Part shown: in pieces, positions 63,606 to 64,000 of the stretch
Layout of the letters: each line of letters starts with the position of its first letter
Position numbering within the stretch: the stretch's first letter is position 1
Notes under the pieces: model-generated
Database searches by the model: none
What the model was told of the DNA's origin: nothing
What the model saw: only the letters and a program-made list of their open reading frames with translations
Assembly: GCF_000967265.1 (NCBI RefSeq)
Contig: NZ_KQ033885.1
Span: 787,538-851,537, forward strand
Length of the DNA: 64,000 bases
Direction of reading: 5' to 3'
Origin: Bifidobacterium mellis
GTDB taxonomy: Bacteria; Actinomycetota; Actinomycetes; Actinomycetales; Bifidobacteriaceae
Program-made: the position numbers and the translations under genes

Positions 63606-64000
63606 ATGAACGCTTCATTGGCTTCTAACAGCAGCTATGGCTTCTCCCCGCATTCACAGACTTTCAATCCGCCACGATCAACAAGCGTAGACACAGTCGC
63701 TGAGGAGCACACCTCCCGCGCGTATATTCTGCCCCGACGGACTTGTGAAGACTGGATGGCACTGGGAGCCATGCTGCTTGCGGCCTGTGCAATATTCTTC
63801 ATCAACCTTACGGCCTCCGGATATGCCAACGAGTTTTATTCGGCTGCGGCCCAGGCAGGCTCGGTCAGCTGGAAGGCCTTTCTCTGGGGGTCCCTGGACT
63901 CGGGGAACGCCATCACCGTGGACAAGTCGCCGGCAGCCCTTTGGCTGATGGCGCTTTCCGTGCGCATCCTTGGTCTGAATTCCTTTGCCATCCTCCTGCC
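63606..64000 (+). CDS. GT39/ArnT-like membrane glycosyltransferase (partial)
   Basis: At least 131 aa; the frame is open to the window edge. A polar N-terminus of about 50 residues precedes a membrane helix and then the family pattern SGYANEFYSAAAQAGSVSWK, GSLDSGNAITVDKSPAALW and LMALSVRILG. Such proteins move sugars from polyprenyl-phosphate carriers to acceptors outside the cell. The upstream glycosyltransferase could make its lipid-linked donor. Confidence 0.85.
   Translation, partial: MNASLASNSSYGFSPHSQTFNPPRSTSVDTVAEEHTSRAYILPRRTCEDWMALGAMLLAACAIFFINLTASGYANEFYSAAAQAGSVSWKAFLWGSLDSGNAITVDKSPAALWLMALSVRILGLNSFAILL

Overview
The window reads as a chromosome segment of a high-GC Gram-positive actinobacterium, most likely a Bifidobacterium. 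The genus call rests on RbpA, a GarA/OdhI-type FHA protein next to an FtsR-type MerR regulator, a DUF881-Sbp-DUF881 cluster, an Rv3235-like protein, a GuaB3-like protein, a class II NADP isocitrate dehydrogenase, a eukaryotic-type UTP-glucose-1-phosphate uridylyltransferase and a GH51 arabinofuranosidase. Species is not resolved.

Layout. 0.4-7.5 kb: tRNA-Ala, a D-2-hydroxyacid dehydrogenase, a DUF1287 protein, CorA, an orphan amino-acid-binding lipoprotein and leuS. 7.6-14.4 kb: one tightly overlapping run, comEA-comEC-holA-tsaE-tsaB-rimI-tsaD (DNA uptake, clamp loader delta, t6A tRNA modification). 14.4-26.8 kb: tRNA-Asn, arabinofuranosidase, an M23-like protein, two acyl-CoA ligases, a sugar-binding-type lipoprotein, icd, guaB3-like and def. 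27-32.7 kb: the translation/cell-envelope block rpsB-tsf-pyrH-frr-cdsA-rlmN. 32.8-40.2 kb: amino-acid biosynthesis, hisF-hisI-trpC/B fusion-trpA-lgt-rpe-hisE-hisG. 40.2-44 kb: pgsA-DUF881-sbp-DUF881-garA-ftsR, a membrane, division and signalling cluster. 44-52 kb, minus strand: HAD phosphatase, rbpA, HelY-like helicase, a small membrane protein, a PafB-PafC-type WYL fusion and ugpA.

From tRNA-Pro (52.0 kb) onward the character changes. About 53.9-62.5 kb is AT-rich and gene-poor, with long non-coding or decayed stretches. It carries an ABC-F ATPase at its edge, a McrBC-type restriction pair (type IV), a two-membrane-helix orphan, and a membrane-protein/XRE-repressor pair with a clear promoter-operator. 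No integrase or transposase was recognised, but a degenerate tRNA 3'-half lies at 54.83 kb, so I read this as an old, eroding genomic island. At 62.5 kb host-like sequence returns with a glycosyltransferase split by a one-base insertion in a C6 run, followed by a GT39-type membrane glycosyltransferase running off the end.

Most notable: (1) mcrC has a perfect 16-bp tandem duplication at its 3' end that shifts the frame; deleting one copy restores a longer open frame. (2) The glycosyltransferase frameshift lies in a C6 run, and C10 and G12 tracts lie elsewhere in the window. (3) Seven genes have a TANNNT-like hexamer ending 7-8 nt before the ATG, the signature of leaderless transcripts. (4) trpC is fused to trpB. 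(5) A TTGACA promoter containing a quasi-palindrome at 44.03 kb is followed by no recognisable gene.
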